Below, piece by piece: positions 54,770 to 63,197 of a stretch of 64,000 bases of DNA. Both the position numbers and the translations under genes were made by a program. The notes under the pieces were generated by a model that worked only from the letters and a program-made list of their open reading frames with translations, was not told the DNA's origin and did not search any database. The stretch covers positions 1 through 64,000 of the forward strand of contig NZ_SJPS01000005.1 in the NCBI RefSeq assembly GCF_007860015.1, given 5' to 3'. Source of the stretch: Bythopirellula polymerisocia. GTDB taxonomy: Bacteria; Planctomycetota; Planctomycetia; Pirellulales; Lacipirellulaceae. How positions within the stretch are numbered: position 1 is the stretch's first letter; each line of letters opens with the position of its first letter.

Positions 54770-56620
54770 ATGAGCCACGCTACCGCCTCGACCGCCGCCG
54801 ACCAAAAATTGCTGGATGCCCTGCGCCGTTATTGGGGGTATGATGAGTTTCGGCCCCTGCAACTGCAGGCCATGCAATGTGCCATGGAGCATCGCGACTC
54901 GGTAGTTGTTCTACCGACGGGTGGCGGAAAATCCCTCTGCTATCAGGTACCGGCGGTTTGCCTCGAAGGCCTCACGGTGGTCGTCTCGCCACTGATCTCG
55001 CTGATGAAGGATCAGGTCGACGCACTTACCGATTGCGGCGTGCGTGCCGCTTGTGTCCACAGTATGATAGGCCCCGACGAGAAACGTCAGATCGCCGAGG
55101 AAATTCGCAGCGGTGAAATGAGGATGCTGTATGTGGCCCCGGAACGAGTCGTGCAGCCACGCACCATCGAATTCCTCAAGTCGATTCCTGTTGCCCAAAT
55201 CGCTGTGGACGAGGCCCACTGTATCAGTTCCTGGGGCCACGATTTCCGTCCTGAGTATCGGCAACTGCGGCTATTGAGAAAGGCCTTGCCTGGCGTCGGT
55301 ATGCACGCCTATACGGCGACAGCGACTGAACGCGTGCGTCAGGACGTCGCCGAGCAGCTTGATTTAGAGGACGCCCAGATGTTGGTGGGTGACTTCGATC
55401 GGCCTAATCTCATCTATCGCGTGAAGCGAAAGAATCGGGCCATCGATCAGATTCGCTCGGTTATCGATCAGCACCCTCGTGCCGCAGGCATCGTTTACTG
55501 CATCAGCCGCAAGCAGGTGGAAGAAACCGCCGCAACGCTGGCGGCAACGGGGGTGCGGGTGCGACCATATCATGCCGGTCTGGACGATGAGATACGACAG
55601 CGGCATCAAAGTGAATTCGCCCAGGAAGAGGTCGATGTGATCGTTGCTACAGTCGCCTTTGGCATGGGAATCGATAAATCCAATGTGCGATATGTGATCC
55701 ACTCCGGCATGCCCAAGTCTCTTGAGCAATATCAGCAAGAAAGCGGTCGCGCTGGCCGCGACGGCCTAGAAGCAGAATGTTTGCTGCTCTATTCCGGGGG
55801 CGACGCGGCGTTGTGGCGGCGACTGATCGAGCAAGGAGCACAGAATCAGCCTGGAGCCGAAGAGGGGCAGCTAGGTGCTCTTGAAGCGCTTAATGCCATG
55901 TCCGACTTTTGCCACTCGGCGACCTGTCGCCATCATTCCCTCGTTGCTTATTTTGGTCAGCAGCTAGAACGAGACAATTGCGGCGCTTGTGATGCGTGCC
56001 TATGCGAGATCGAAACGATTGATGACGCTCTGACTATTGGGCAGAAAATTCTTTCTTGTGTCTTGCGATTGGAAGAGCGGTATGGAGCCGACTACACTGC
56101 GAAAGTCCTCGTCGGGTCGAACGACCAGCGGATCATCGAAAGGGGGCACGAGAAGTTAAGTACTCATGGCCTTTTGGAGGAACTCCCGCTGCGTACTGTG
56201 CGCGACTGGACGGAGCAACTGGTTGGACAAGGATTCTTGGAGAAGTCAGGCGAATACAACTTGCTCACCGTGACGCAATTGGGGCGTGAGATGTTGCGAG
56301 GCGAGCTCACTCCGAGGCTCTTGAAACCTGTTAAAGCGAGCAGTTCATCCAGAAGCCGATCGACAGAGGAAGGCGACCAGTGGGAAGGAGTTCACCGCGA
56401 GTTGTTCGAAGAACTCCGCAGGCTACGACGGGACTTGGCTCACGAACGGAGCGTGCCGGCATACATTGTGTTCGGCGATCAGAGCCTTCGCGACATGGCC
56501 CGTAGCCAGCCGACGACGCTCGCCGAATTCCGACAAGTGTCGGGAGTCGGCGAGAAGAAACTGAGCGAATATGGAGATGAGTTTGTCACCTGCATTCGTC
56601 AGTTTCTAAGTGCAGGTTAA
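54770..56620 (+). CDS. recQ: ATP-dependent DNA helicase RecQ
   Basis: A 3'-to-5' helicase of 616 residues that processes stalled forks and recombination intermediates. Motif I is PTGGGKSLCYQVP, motif II VDEAHCISSWGHDFRPEYRQ, and motif VI the QESGRAGRDG region. The RQC zinc site is formed by cysteines in CHSATCRHHSL and CGACDAC. The C-terminal HRDC domain begins LFEELRRLRRDLAHERSVPAYIVF. The ATG at 54770 is preferred over a TTG at 54734. The gene converges with the amidase gene and their stop codons overlap by four bases. It sits between two giant surface-protein genes but has no evident link to them. Confidence 0.95.
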   Translation: MSHATASTAADQKLLDALRRYWGYDEFRPLQLQAMQCAMEHRDSVVVLPTGGGKSLCYQVPAVCLEGLTVVVSPLISLMKDQVDALTDCGVRAACVHSMIGPDEKRQIAEEIRSGEMRMLYVAPERVVQPRTIEFLKSIPVAQIAVDEAHCISSWGHDFRPEYRQLRLLRKALPGVGMHAYTATATERVRQDVAEQLDLEDAQMLVGDFDRPNLIYRVKRKNRAIDQIRSVIDQHPRAAGIVYCISRKQVEETAATLAATGVRVRPYHAGLDDEIRQRHQSEFAQEEVDVIVATVAFGMGIDKSNVRYVIHSGMPKSLEQYQQESGRAGRDGLEAECLLLYSGGDAALWRRLIEQGAQNQPGAEEGQLGALEALNAMSDFCHSATCRHHSLVAYFGQQLERDNCGACDACLCEIETIDDALTIGQKILSCVLRLEERYGADYTAKVLVGSNDQRIIERGHEKLSTHGLLEELPLRTVRDWTEQLVGQGFLEKSGEYNLLTVTQLGREMLRGELTPRLLKPVKASSSSRSRSTEEGDQWEGVHRELFEELRRLRRDLAHERSVPAYIVFGDQSLRDMARSQPTTLAEFRQVSGVGEKKLSEYGDEFVTCIRQFLSAG

Positions 56621-59600
56621 AACGCATCGATCTCACTGCTCAAATCCTCAAATGCCAAGTCAAGTGCGACATTAACTTCTTCGTCCTCTTGCAGCGAGTC
56701 CGTGACTAGATGCAAGAAAAATGATTCTGCATCTTGGGTCGCAGCGTTACGTGTCAAAGAATGCTCTGACTCGAAGGTTTTCTCGAACACCGAGTCCATT
56801 GCAACGCGTCTCGCTGCCGTGAATGCTGGTCGAGATGAAATTTGGCTGATTCGCGAGGTTTGTACAATTCCTGCCAGTTCACTGAATTCTTCCTCTACCG
56901 CCGTGGAAACCAGGGCTATCGAGATATCAACGTCCGGAATCGCGAGTGAGGCTACCAATGGTGTCGTACCGTATTGAGTCTGCCAGACCCCTAAGTCCAA
57001 TTCATCGACACTGCTATCCGTATTCGCGTCTCCATCAGCAAGCACTGGGCTGGCTTTGCCAAAGCCACGTTGCCAGGCAAGGAAATCGCGGCCATCAATA
57101 TCACCGTCCTCATCGAAATCTGCTGAGTCGGTCGAAGGTGCCGGGATGAGAACCCGTACCGCATCGGCGATCACTACGGAACCGCCCGAGCTGGCTTGGG
57201 CATCGAGAACTATTTGGTTGGAGCCAGCCGTGAAAGAGAAATTCCCCAACGAAACCCAGGTCAGATTGTTCACCTTTTGGTCAATGCTGGCATCTTCAAC
57301 GCCGTTACCAGTATTGACGTGATAAACCGTGTCGTCCGCTCGATTTGACCCGCTGGCATACTGGACGAAGACTTCTCCCTCACCGGCGAAGGGTGCGTAA
57401 AAATTCCAAGTCGCAGTGGCAGGACTGCCAACGACACCAAACCGATAAGTACCTCCATTGAATCCCGGGCTGGTGGAAGTCGTCCAAGTGCCAGTCTCAG
57501 TGTAAACACCTGGGCCATCGTCGTTGTCCAGGATCAGCTCCAGGTCGGAGAGCTCGACATCGAAGTTGAAAAAGTCAAGAACTCGGCCAAAGAAAGCGTT
57601 CCGCAGCGACTCGCTGGTGATCGTTTCAACTGGGAACGCCACATTCACTACCTTTGTGCCTGATCCGCTGTCGTATTGAATTCCCGCTCCTCCACCGGAG
57701 CCCCCGACATAACTGAGTGATGTGGTAGCCCCTCCCAGTGGCGAGATCCTGTCGGGGAAGTCCACGTTGTAGAATTGGTTGCCATTATCGAAGGAGAAGG
57801 TGAGTCCCTCAAAGATCGAGCCGACTGCCCCCTGAACATTGTAAGTATTGGCATCGTCTGCAACATAATCGGCCCGCAAACTGTTGTTGTAGAACGCTTG
57901 GCCATTATTCTGGCTATCGAGATCCCAAGCGATTTCGCTGCCGGAGACAAACAACTGGCCACCACTAGCAAGATAATTGGAAACGAGCGACTGCTCGGTT
58001 GGATCAAAGGTGTGATCGTCGGTCGACTCTTCGCCCAGAATCCAAAACACCGCTGAGTAATTGGCAAGTTGAATGTTACCTGAGATCAAAGCTTCGTTAG
58101 AAGTCGTGTCGACCACTAAGCCTGGAGCGCTAGCTTCAATTGCTGAGGCAACTTGTACGACGTAGTCATAAGAATTGCTCTGACGAGGACGTACCCGTTC
58201 CGCACCAGACTGGACCGGGTTTTGCTGGCGGCTAAGCCGGTCAAAACCATTGACGATCAGAATGTCTTTTGGTCCCACATTTGGGATTGCCGCAACAACT
58301 TCTGAATCGGGGGATGCTCCCCCCGCGTTGATGGTCACCACCTTAAAGTAATAGGGCCCTTCATTCGAATCGAGTCCAGTAAAAGTATGAGAAGTCGCCG
58401 CACCGCCCGCAACAAACGTTCCGCCATCGAAGCCATAACCATTGGTCGAACCGTAGACCATGTAGCCTGTAGCGGCATCGCCATTGTAGGTGTTCGCTAC
58501 AGGAGGAACCCACGAAACGGTCACGCTGCCACTGCCGGCCGTCTCGGCTCGGATGCCAGTGACTTTGCCGGGGGCCATGGCGATCGGAGTAGCCCCCCCA
58601 TCGATGGAATTAAAAAAGCGGACTAAGCCTTGCACAGTTGCCTGAGAGGTGGCCGCTCTTACATCAGCGTCGCGTAATAACTCAGCATCGAGTTGGCTGT
58701 CGTGAAACGCCACTTCCAAGATGGTCGCGTCGAACTCGTTGTTGATGTATAAGTTGTTGAGCTCACCGTAATTGAATGAAGCCTGGTACGTAATATTGTT
58801 GCCTCGGTCGTTCCAGTTGTGCTCATAAACACCATTCTGATCGACTAAGTCGTCGTTGACTTCCTTGCCAAGCGATTGAGCCAAAAGAAGTTGATTGGGA
58901 GTAGCGCCACCTGAGTTGGTGTTATGTAGACCAACAGTTCCCCGTCCGCCTCCGGCATTGGAATGAAACCCGACATAGACGCGATCTGAGATTGAACCTT
59001 CTCCAGACTGATTCATAAATTCAGCATAGCGGATGGGTGCACTCACATTGGCACTTCCATCATCTGACGAAGATCGATACTCAGAATCAGGAATTCCCTG
59101 GGAGTGATCGACATGCCATTTGATCCAGTAGAGTGAGGCCTCGTCTGATCGGTCGCGGCCGGAAACGCCTGCCCCTTGGTTGATGTCTCCTACGCCGTTG
59201 CCAAAGCGAATCATGTCGGCAATCACGACCCTGCTACCGTCACTGGATCGATTGCTGATCTCCACAGAGCCAGCGGTGCCCGCCTCAAAATAGTAGGTTC
59301 CCAGATAGATGATTCCGGTACCGACCATACGATGATTGACCGTGACTTCCGTGCTGCCCCCTGAATGATTCACTCGATACAGCTGATCCGATGCTCGATC
59401 CGAACCGGCACGCGTCCAGGCATAGACGGGATAGAAACCTGCTTCGGAGACATTAGGCCGATAGGTCGCTACCGCGGTTTCTGAAGCAGAGGTACTCGCA
59501 AAGCGATAAGGAACATCGCCTGGATCGCCAAAATAGACACTCGCGCTGCTGTTGCTCCAAGCACCTGAAAAAGTCACTTCTACATCATCGTTGTCAAGAA

Positions 59601-59979
59601 TAATCTCGTTGGGTTGATGGCCAACCGGTCGCATTGGTACGACCGTCGCTCCGGCATTGAAGGCATACTCTGCGAATGAAGACATTTGGTCCTGGTTTCC
59701 CAGGTCTTCAATCATGTTTAAGAGCAGAGGACGCTGAAACCCCCAGTTGCCATTGCTGTTGGCGACAATGCCATGTCCACCACTCGTGTAAACGATCTTG
59801 CCAGAGAGCGCCCCCTCGGGCTGCGCACCAACGTCGACCAACCCTGCTGCAGCGAGAACCAGCCGTGGTTCGAGCGGCTCGTAGCGAAGCTGCTTTTCAG
59901 GATTTTTCTTGCTTGCCTTTTTCCGGCTAAGTGATGTTGAAAAACTCTTGGATATTAGTTTCAGCGATCTAAGATTCAT
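56617..59979 (-). CDS. Giant secreted N-acetylmuramoyl-L-alanine amidase-like protein with golvesin domains
   Basis: A 1120-residue extracellular protein. The N-terminus has LEPRLVLAA (37-45), an LEPR-XLL signal. An Amidase_3-like catalytic domain begins KIVYTSGGHGIVANS (zinc His69). It is interrupted by a golvesin/Xly carbohydrate-binding-like domain at about 126-262 (IILDNDDVEVTFSGAW to VVIADMIRFGNG), then resumes with YVGFHSNAGGGRG (His about 337) and ILEVAFHD (Glu about 419). A fibronectin type III domain follows at about 467-563, then a module starting KDILIVNGFDRLSR that resembles flavodoxin-like or xanthan-lyase parts, a second golvesin domain (about 813-950), and a dockerin-like unit (DFDEDGDIDGRDFLAWQRGF). 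The tail is acidic. Likely role: peptidoglycan or glycan processing at the surface. Confidence 0.82.
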   Translation of the reverse strand: MNLRSLKLISKSFSTSLSRKKASKKNPEKQLRYEPLEPRLVLAAAGLVDVGAQPEGALSGKIVYTSGGHGIVANSNGNWGFQRPLLLNMIEDLGNQDQMSSFAEYAFNAGATVVPMRPVGHQPNEIILDNDDVEVTFSGAWSNSSASVYFGDPGDVPYRFASTSASETAVATYRPNVSEAGFYPVYAWTRAGSDRASDQLYRVNHSGGSTEVTVNHRMVGTGIIYLGTYYFEAGTAGSVEISNRSSDGSRVVIADMIRFGNGVGDINQGAGVSGRDRSDEASLYWIKWHVDHSQGIPDSEYRSSSDDGSANVSAPIRYAEFMNQSGEGSISDRVYVGFHSNAGGGRGTVGLHNTNSGGATPNQLLLAQSLGKEVNDDLVDQNGVYEHNWNDRGNNITYQASFNYGELNNLYINNEFDATILEVAFHDSQLDAELLRDADVRAATSQATVQGLVRFFNSIDGGATPIAMAPGKVTGIRAETAGSGSVTVSWVPPVANTYNGDAATGYMVYGSTNGYGFDGGTFVAGGAATSHTFTGLDSNEGPYYFKVVTINAGGASPDSEVVAAIPNVGPKDILIVNGFDRLSRQQNPVQSGAERVRPRQSNSYDYVVQVASAIEASAPGLVVDTTSNEALISGNIQLANYSAVFWILGEESTDDHTFDPTEQSLVSNYLASGGQLFVSGSEIAWDLDSQNNGQAFYNNSLRADYVADDANTYNVQGAVGSIFEGLTFSFDNGNQFYNVDFPDRISPLGGATTSLSYVGGSGGGAGIQYDSGSGTKVVNVAFPVETITSESLRNAFFGRVLDFFNFDVELSDLELILDNDDGPGVYTETGTWTTSTSPGFNGGTYRFGVVGSPATATWNFYAPFAGEGEVFVQYASGSNRADDTVYHVNTGNGVEDASIDQKVNNLTWVSLGNFSFTAGSNQIVLDAQASSGGSVVIADAVRVLIPAPSTDSADFDEDGDIDGRDFLAWQRGFGKASPVLADGDANTDSSVDELDLGVWQTQYGTTPLVASLAIPDVDISIALVSTAVEEEFSELAGIVQTSRISQISSRPAFTAARRVAMDSVFEKTFESEHSLTRNAATQDAESFFLHLVTDSLQEDEEVNVALDLAFEDLSSEIDAF

Positions 59980-60350
59980 CGGATACCATCAAAGGATTAA
60001 AGAATAAGAATGCGAACCAATGAGATTGGTCGCGGTGCCATTTGTTCCGGGAGTGCCAAGTTCCATTATACTCGGCATTTCGCCAAGAAACAGCTTTTGG
60101 CAGCCCCTATTTTCGGTGCGCAACGCAGACAACAGACTGCGCAAAACCTCGGTTTGCCGCTCAAGCGTTCCCAACCCATGGGCCTGAACGAGCTACGCGA
60201 GTCCCGGCAGTGCCTAATCTCACGTGTCCCATTGCCGGAACTCGCTACACTCGGTCCGGCCTACAAGAAGCTGAATTCTTATGGCATACTGCTAATTGAT
60301 ATGCGTTCTTAATCGTATTACAACTCACACGAAAATGATAAACATTCATT
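59980..60350. other. Gene-free stretch before the gamma-glutamyltransferase gene
   Basis: 371 bases between divergent genes. A reading frame of 100 codons (60010-60312) shows no family resemblance and no ribosome-binding site, so I do not call it. The stretch presumably holds the promoters of both flanking genes, but I cannot pick a site with confidence. Confidence 0.5.
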
Positions 60351-62072
60351 ATGGAAACTAGGCTAACACTCTTGGGCTTGCTGTCGCTAACCACGCTCTT
60401 ATTAAACATGACTAGTCTTGCTGCCGATGCGGTTGATGAGTGCGTGGTAGCCTCAGTAAACCCTCTCGCAACTCAGGCGGGACTGGATGCATTCGAGCAG
60501 GGGGGCAATGCTGTCGATGCTGCCATAGCCACTGCACTGACTTTGGGAGTCGTGGACAACCACAATTCCGGTCTAGGTGGTGGCTGCTTCATTCTTATTC
60601 GTTTGCCCGATGGATCATTGGCAGCCATTGACGGTCGCGAGAAAGCGCCAGCTGCTGCAACTCGCGATATGTATGTCCGTGAAGGTGTTGCACAGCCTGA
60701 GCTTAGTACCACGGGACCGCTGGCCGTCGCAGTGCCAGGCGCGTTGGCGGCGTATTCCCTCGCCTTAGAGAAATACGGCAAGCGGACCTTGCCTGAACTC
60801 ATCTTGCCTGCAGCCGAGATCGCGGAAAAAGGATTCGCGATTGATCGGGTTTATTCTGGTAAGTTGGCAAGGGAAGCAAAAACGTTGGCAAGGCTCTCGG
60901 GCGGAAAAAATCCTTTGTTAAGACAGGATGGCAACCCCTATTCAGAAGGAGAGGTACTACGACAACCGGACTTAGCGAATTCTTATCGCCAAATTGCCGA
61001 GCACGGGTTGGATTGGTTCTATCGGGGTGAGTTCGCCCAGCAGGTTGGCCAGTGGATGGCTGAGCACGACGGAATTCTGACGGCTGCAGACTTCGCCACC
61101 TACGAGCCTGTTGAACGCGAACCCTTGGTAACGACTTACCGCGATTGGCAAATCATCGGCTTCCCCCCGCCCAGTTCGGGTGGTGTGCATGTGGCACAGA
61201 TTCTCAACATCCTGGAAAACTTTGATCTGGCCCAAGAGTACGAGCGCGATCCGGTACGTGCGACCCACATCGTGATCGAAGCCATGAAGCTGGCCTTCGT
61301 GGATCGGGCCTATTGGCTCGGTGATGCTGACTTCGTCGAGGTGCCACGGGAATTGATCGGCAAAGATTATGCCAAGACACTTGCTGAGCGAATTGACCCG
61401 CAGAAGGCTCGGCCTGTCCCTCTGCACGGCGTTCCTCCCCGCGCGAAAGAGAAAGTCTTCGGCAAACACACCACACACATTTCCGCTGCCGATTCAGAAG
61501 GCTACTGGGTGGCAATCACCGCGACGGTCAACACCACGTTTGGATCCAAAGTGATTGTCCCCGGCACGGGCATCGTTTTGAACAATGAGATGGACGATTT
61601 CTCCAGCCAGCCAGGGGTACCCAATGCGTTCGGCCTGGTCGGAGCAGAGAACAATGCGATCGCTCCCGGCAAGCGCCCTTTGTCGAGTATGAGTCCAACC
61701 ATTGTCCTCGACAAGCAAGGAAAACCAATCCTCACGGTTGGTGCCGCAGGGGGCCCGAAAATCATCACACAGGTCTTGCAAACACTTCTCCGCCATCTCG
61801 ACTTGCAGGAAGAACTCCCCGCCGCAGTTGCTGCGCCACGCGTTCATCACCAATGGCACCCCGATAGCGTGCTTGCTGAAGCAGCGGTCCCTGCGAAAAT
61901 CATCGAAGGTCTTAAGCAGAAAGGGCACAAGATTGAGTCGATTGATTCAAGCGGCGTAACGCAAGCCGTGGGATTAGACTCGAAGGGGAAATTGACCGGT
62001 GTGCATGATCCCCGCGTGCCAGGCAAGGCAGGGACGGTTACCCGTGAACAGAAGAAGCAATCAAGGAATTAA
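60351..62072 (+). CDS. ggt: Gamma-glutamyltransferase
   Basis: GGT cleaves gamma-glutamyl bonds, for example in glutathione, in the periplasm or outside the cell. The 573-residue proenzyme has a signal peptide (LTLLGLLSLTTLLLNMTSLA). It matches the family in NAVDAAIATALTLGVV, GGGCFILIRLPDG and the self-cleavage site KHTTHISAADSEG. By comparison with the E. coli enzyme, T374 should be the new N-terminal nucleophile of the small subunit (374-573). FGSKVIVPGTGIVLNNEMDDFS and the GAAGG loop also fit. No glutathione or gamma-glutamyl pathway genes are nearby. Confidence 0.95.
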   Translation: METRLTLLGLLSLTTLLLNMTSLAADAVDECVVASVNPLATQAGLDAFEQGGNAVDAAIATALTLGVVDNHNSGLGGGCFILIRLPDGSLAAIDGREKAPAAATRDMYVREGVAQPELSTTGPLAVAVPGALAAYSLALEKYGKRTLPELILPAAEIAEKGFAIDRVYSGKLAREAKTLARLSGGKNPLLRQDGNPYSEGEVLRQPDLANSYRQIAEHGLDWFYRGEFAQQVGQWMAEHDGILTAADFATYEPVEREPLVTTYRDWQIIGFPPPSSGGVHVAQILNILENFDLAQEYERDPVRATHIVIEAMKLAFVDRAYWLGDADFVEVPRELIGKDYAKTLAERIDPQKARPVPLHGVPPRAKEKVFGKHTTHISAADSEGYWVAITATVNTTFGSKVIVPGTGIVLNNEMDDFSSQPGVPNAFGLVGAENNAIAPGKRPLSSMSPTIVLDKQGKPILTVGAAGGPKIITQVLQTLLRHLDLQEELPAAVAAPRVHHQWHPDSVLAEAAVPAKIIEGLKQKGHKIESIDSSGVTQAVGLDSKGKLTGVHDPRVPGKAGTVTREQKKQSRN

Positions 62073-62092
62073 GGGAGTTAGGAAATTGTGAG

Positions 62093-62215
62093 ATCCGTAG
62101 GATGGGGTGCTTGCACCCATCTTTGAAATGAGACCAAAGATGGGTGAACCTGTCGGCAGAGAGCGGAGTGAGTCAATGACCCGAATTGGCCGACTGAACC
62201 ACCCATCCTACCGAT
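62093..62215. repeat. Nested inverted-repeat element downstream of ggt
   Basis: A perfect 12-base inverted repeat, CACCCATCTTTG (62114-62125) with CAAAGATGGGTG (62135-62146), lies inside outer arms ATCCGTAGGATGGGG (62093-62107) and CCACCCATCCTACCGAT (62199-62215). The outer arms pair with few mismatches. The GTAGGATGGGTG-type arm resembles dispersed repeats in other bacterial genomes. It could also slow or end ggt transcription. Confidence 0.6.
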
Positions 62216-62339
62216 GTGAATTACCGGACACCCTCACTTGAACTTACTTCTCGTAGCGAGAACCGGATGAATGATATATTAGTTCCTCGGCACACGATTT
62301 CGGAAATATTACGATAATGTTTCGACGAGAGAGGTTCTC

Positions 62340-63197
62340 ATGCCACAAATCATCCAAGATACTGGTGAAAAGCCACTCGTCCTTCACTCGGCCGTGCAAG
62401 CTCCCTTGCCAAGCCTGAGTTTCTTAGAGCGAGCTTTGGTTTTCGCCGAACTTGCCATGATCTCGTATAATGACGAAAGTGAAGCCCACAGAGCATCGAC
62501 AGCAATAGGCTTTCCCTCCGCAACATTGCTCGACAACGACGGAGCTCAAGCCTTTCTATTTCGCAATGATTACGATTGCGTCGTTGCATGTCGGGGGACG
62601 GAGCCCAACGAATGGAACGATGTCAAGGCTGATGCCAATGCCACACTAGCAGTGGTGGGTGCTCTTGGCAAAGTCCATAGCGGCTTTAACCGTGAGGTGG
62701 ACGATGTATGGCCGTTGCTTGAAAGTGCGATTCAACAGAATGACAAAGATCTTTGGTTCTGTGGCCATTCTCTTGGTGGTGCGATTGCCACGATCTGTGC
62801 CTTCCGTTGCCTGCAGAGTTCGATGTTGGCCAACCCCCAAGAACTTCACACTTTTGGGAGTCCTCGTGTGGGTTGCAGGCGATACGTCAAGCAAGGCAAC
62901 GTCAAACACTTCCGCTGGGTACACAACAATGACGTTGTAACCCGGGTACCGCCAGCGTGGATGGGTTTCCGCCACAGTGGCGAGGAGGTCTATCTTGATC
63001 GCTATGGTCGTATTCGTAAGCTAACAGGCGTCCTTCGCAGCCGGGATCGCTGGCGGGGACTCATGGCAGGGCTCTTCAAGTGGAAGCTGGACTTTCTTAG
63101 CGATCATAGTATCCACCAATATACCGACCACATCGCCCGAGCGGTCGAGAAGGAAAGCCAGTCGATAGTCGCGGGCCGAGATGACAAGGGTGACTAA
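62340..63197 (+). CDS. Class 3 lipase-family alpha/beta hydrolase
   Basis: A 285-residue member of the fungal-type lipase (Lipase_3) family. The nucleophile elbow is GHSLGG (S144) in LWFCGHSLGGAIATICAF. The oxyanion region FRNDYDCVVACRGTEPNEWN matches the RGT segment of the family. The acid is probably in VHNNDVVTRVPP, and the last triad histidine likely in DHSIHQYTDHI near the C-terminus. GAGAGG lies just before the ATG. No signal peptide is evident, so it may be cytoplasmic. Substrate unknown. Confidence 0.9.
   Translation: MPQIIQDTGEKPLVLHSAVQAPLPSLSFLERALVFAELAMISYNDESEAHRASTAIGFPSATLLDNDGAQAFLFRNDYDCVVACRGTEPNEWNDVKADANATLAVVGALGKVHSGFNREVDDVWPLLESAIQQNDKDLWFCGHSLGGAIATICAFRCLQSSMLANPQELHTFGSPRVGCRRYVKQGNVKHFRWVHNNDVVTRVPPAWMGFRHSGEEVYLDRYGRIRKLTGVLRSRDRWRGLMAGLFKWKLDFLSDHSIHQYTDHIARAVEKESQSIVAGRDDKGD

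Noticed and set aside
60010-60312. 100-codon frame before ggt
   Set aside because: No ribosome-binding site or family resemblance; sits in a promoter region.
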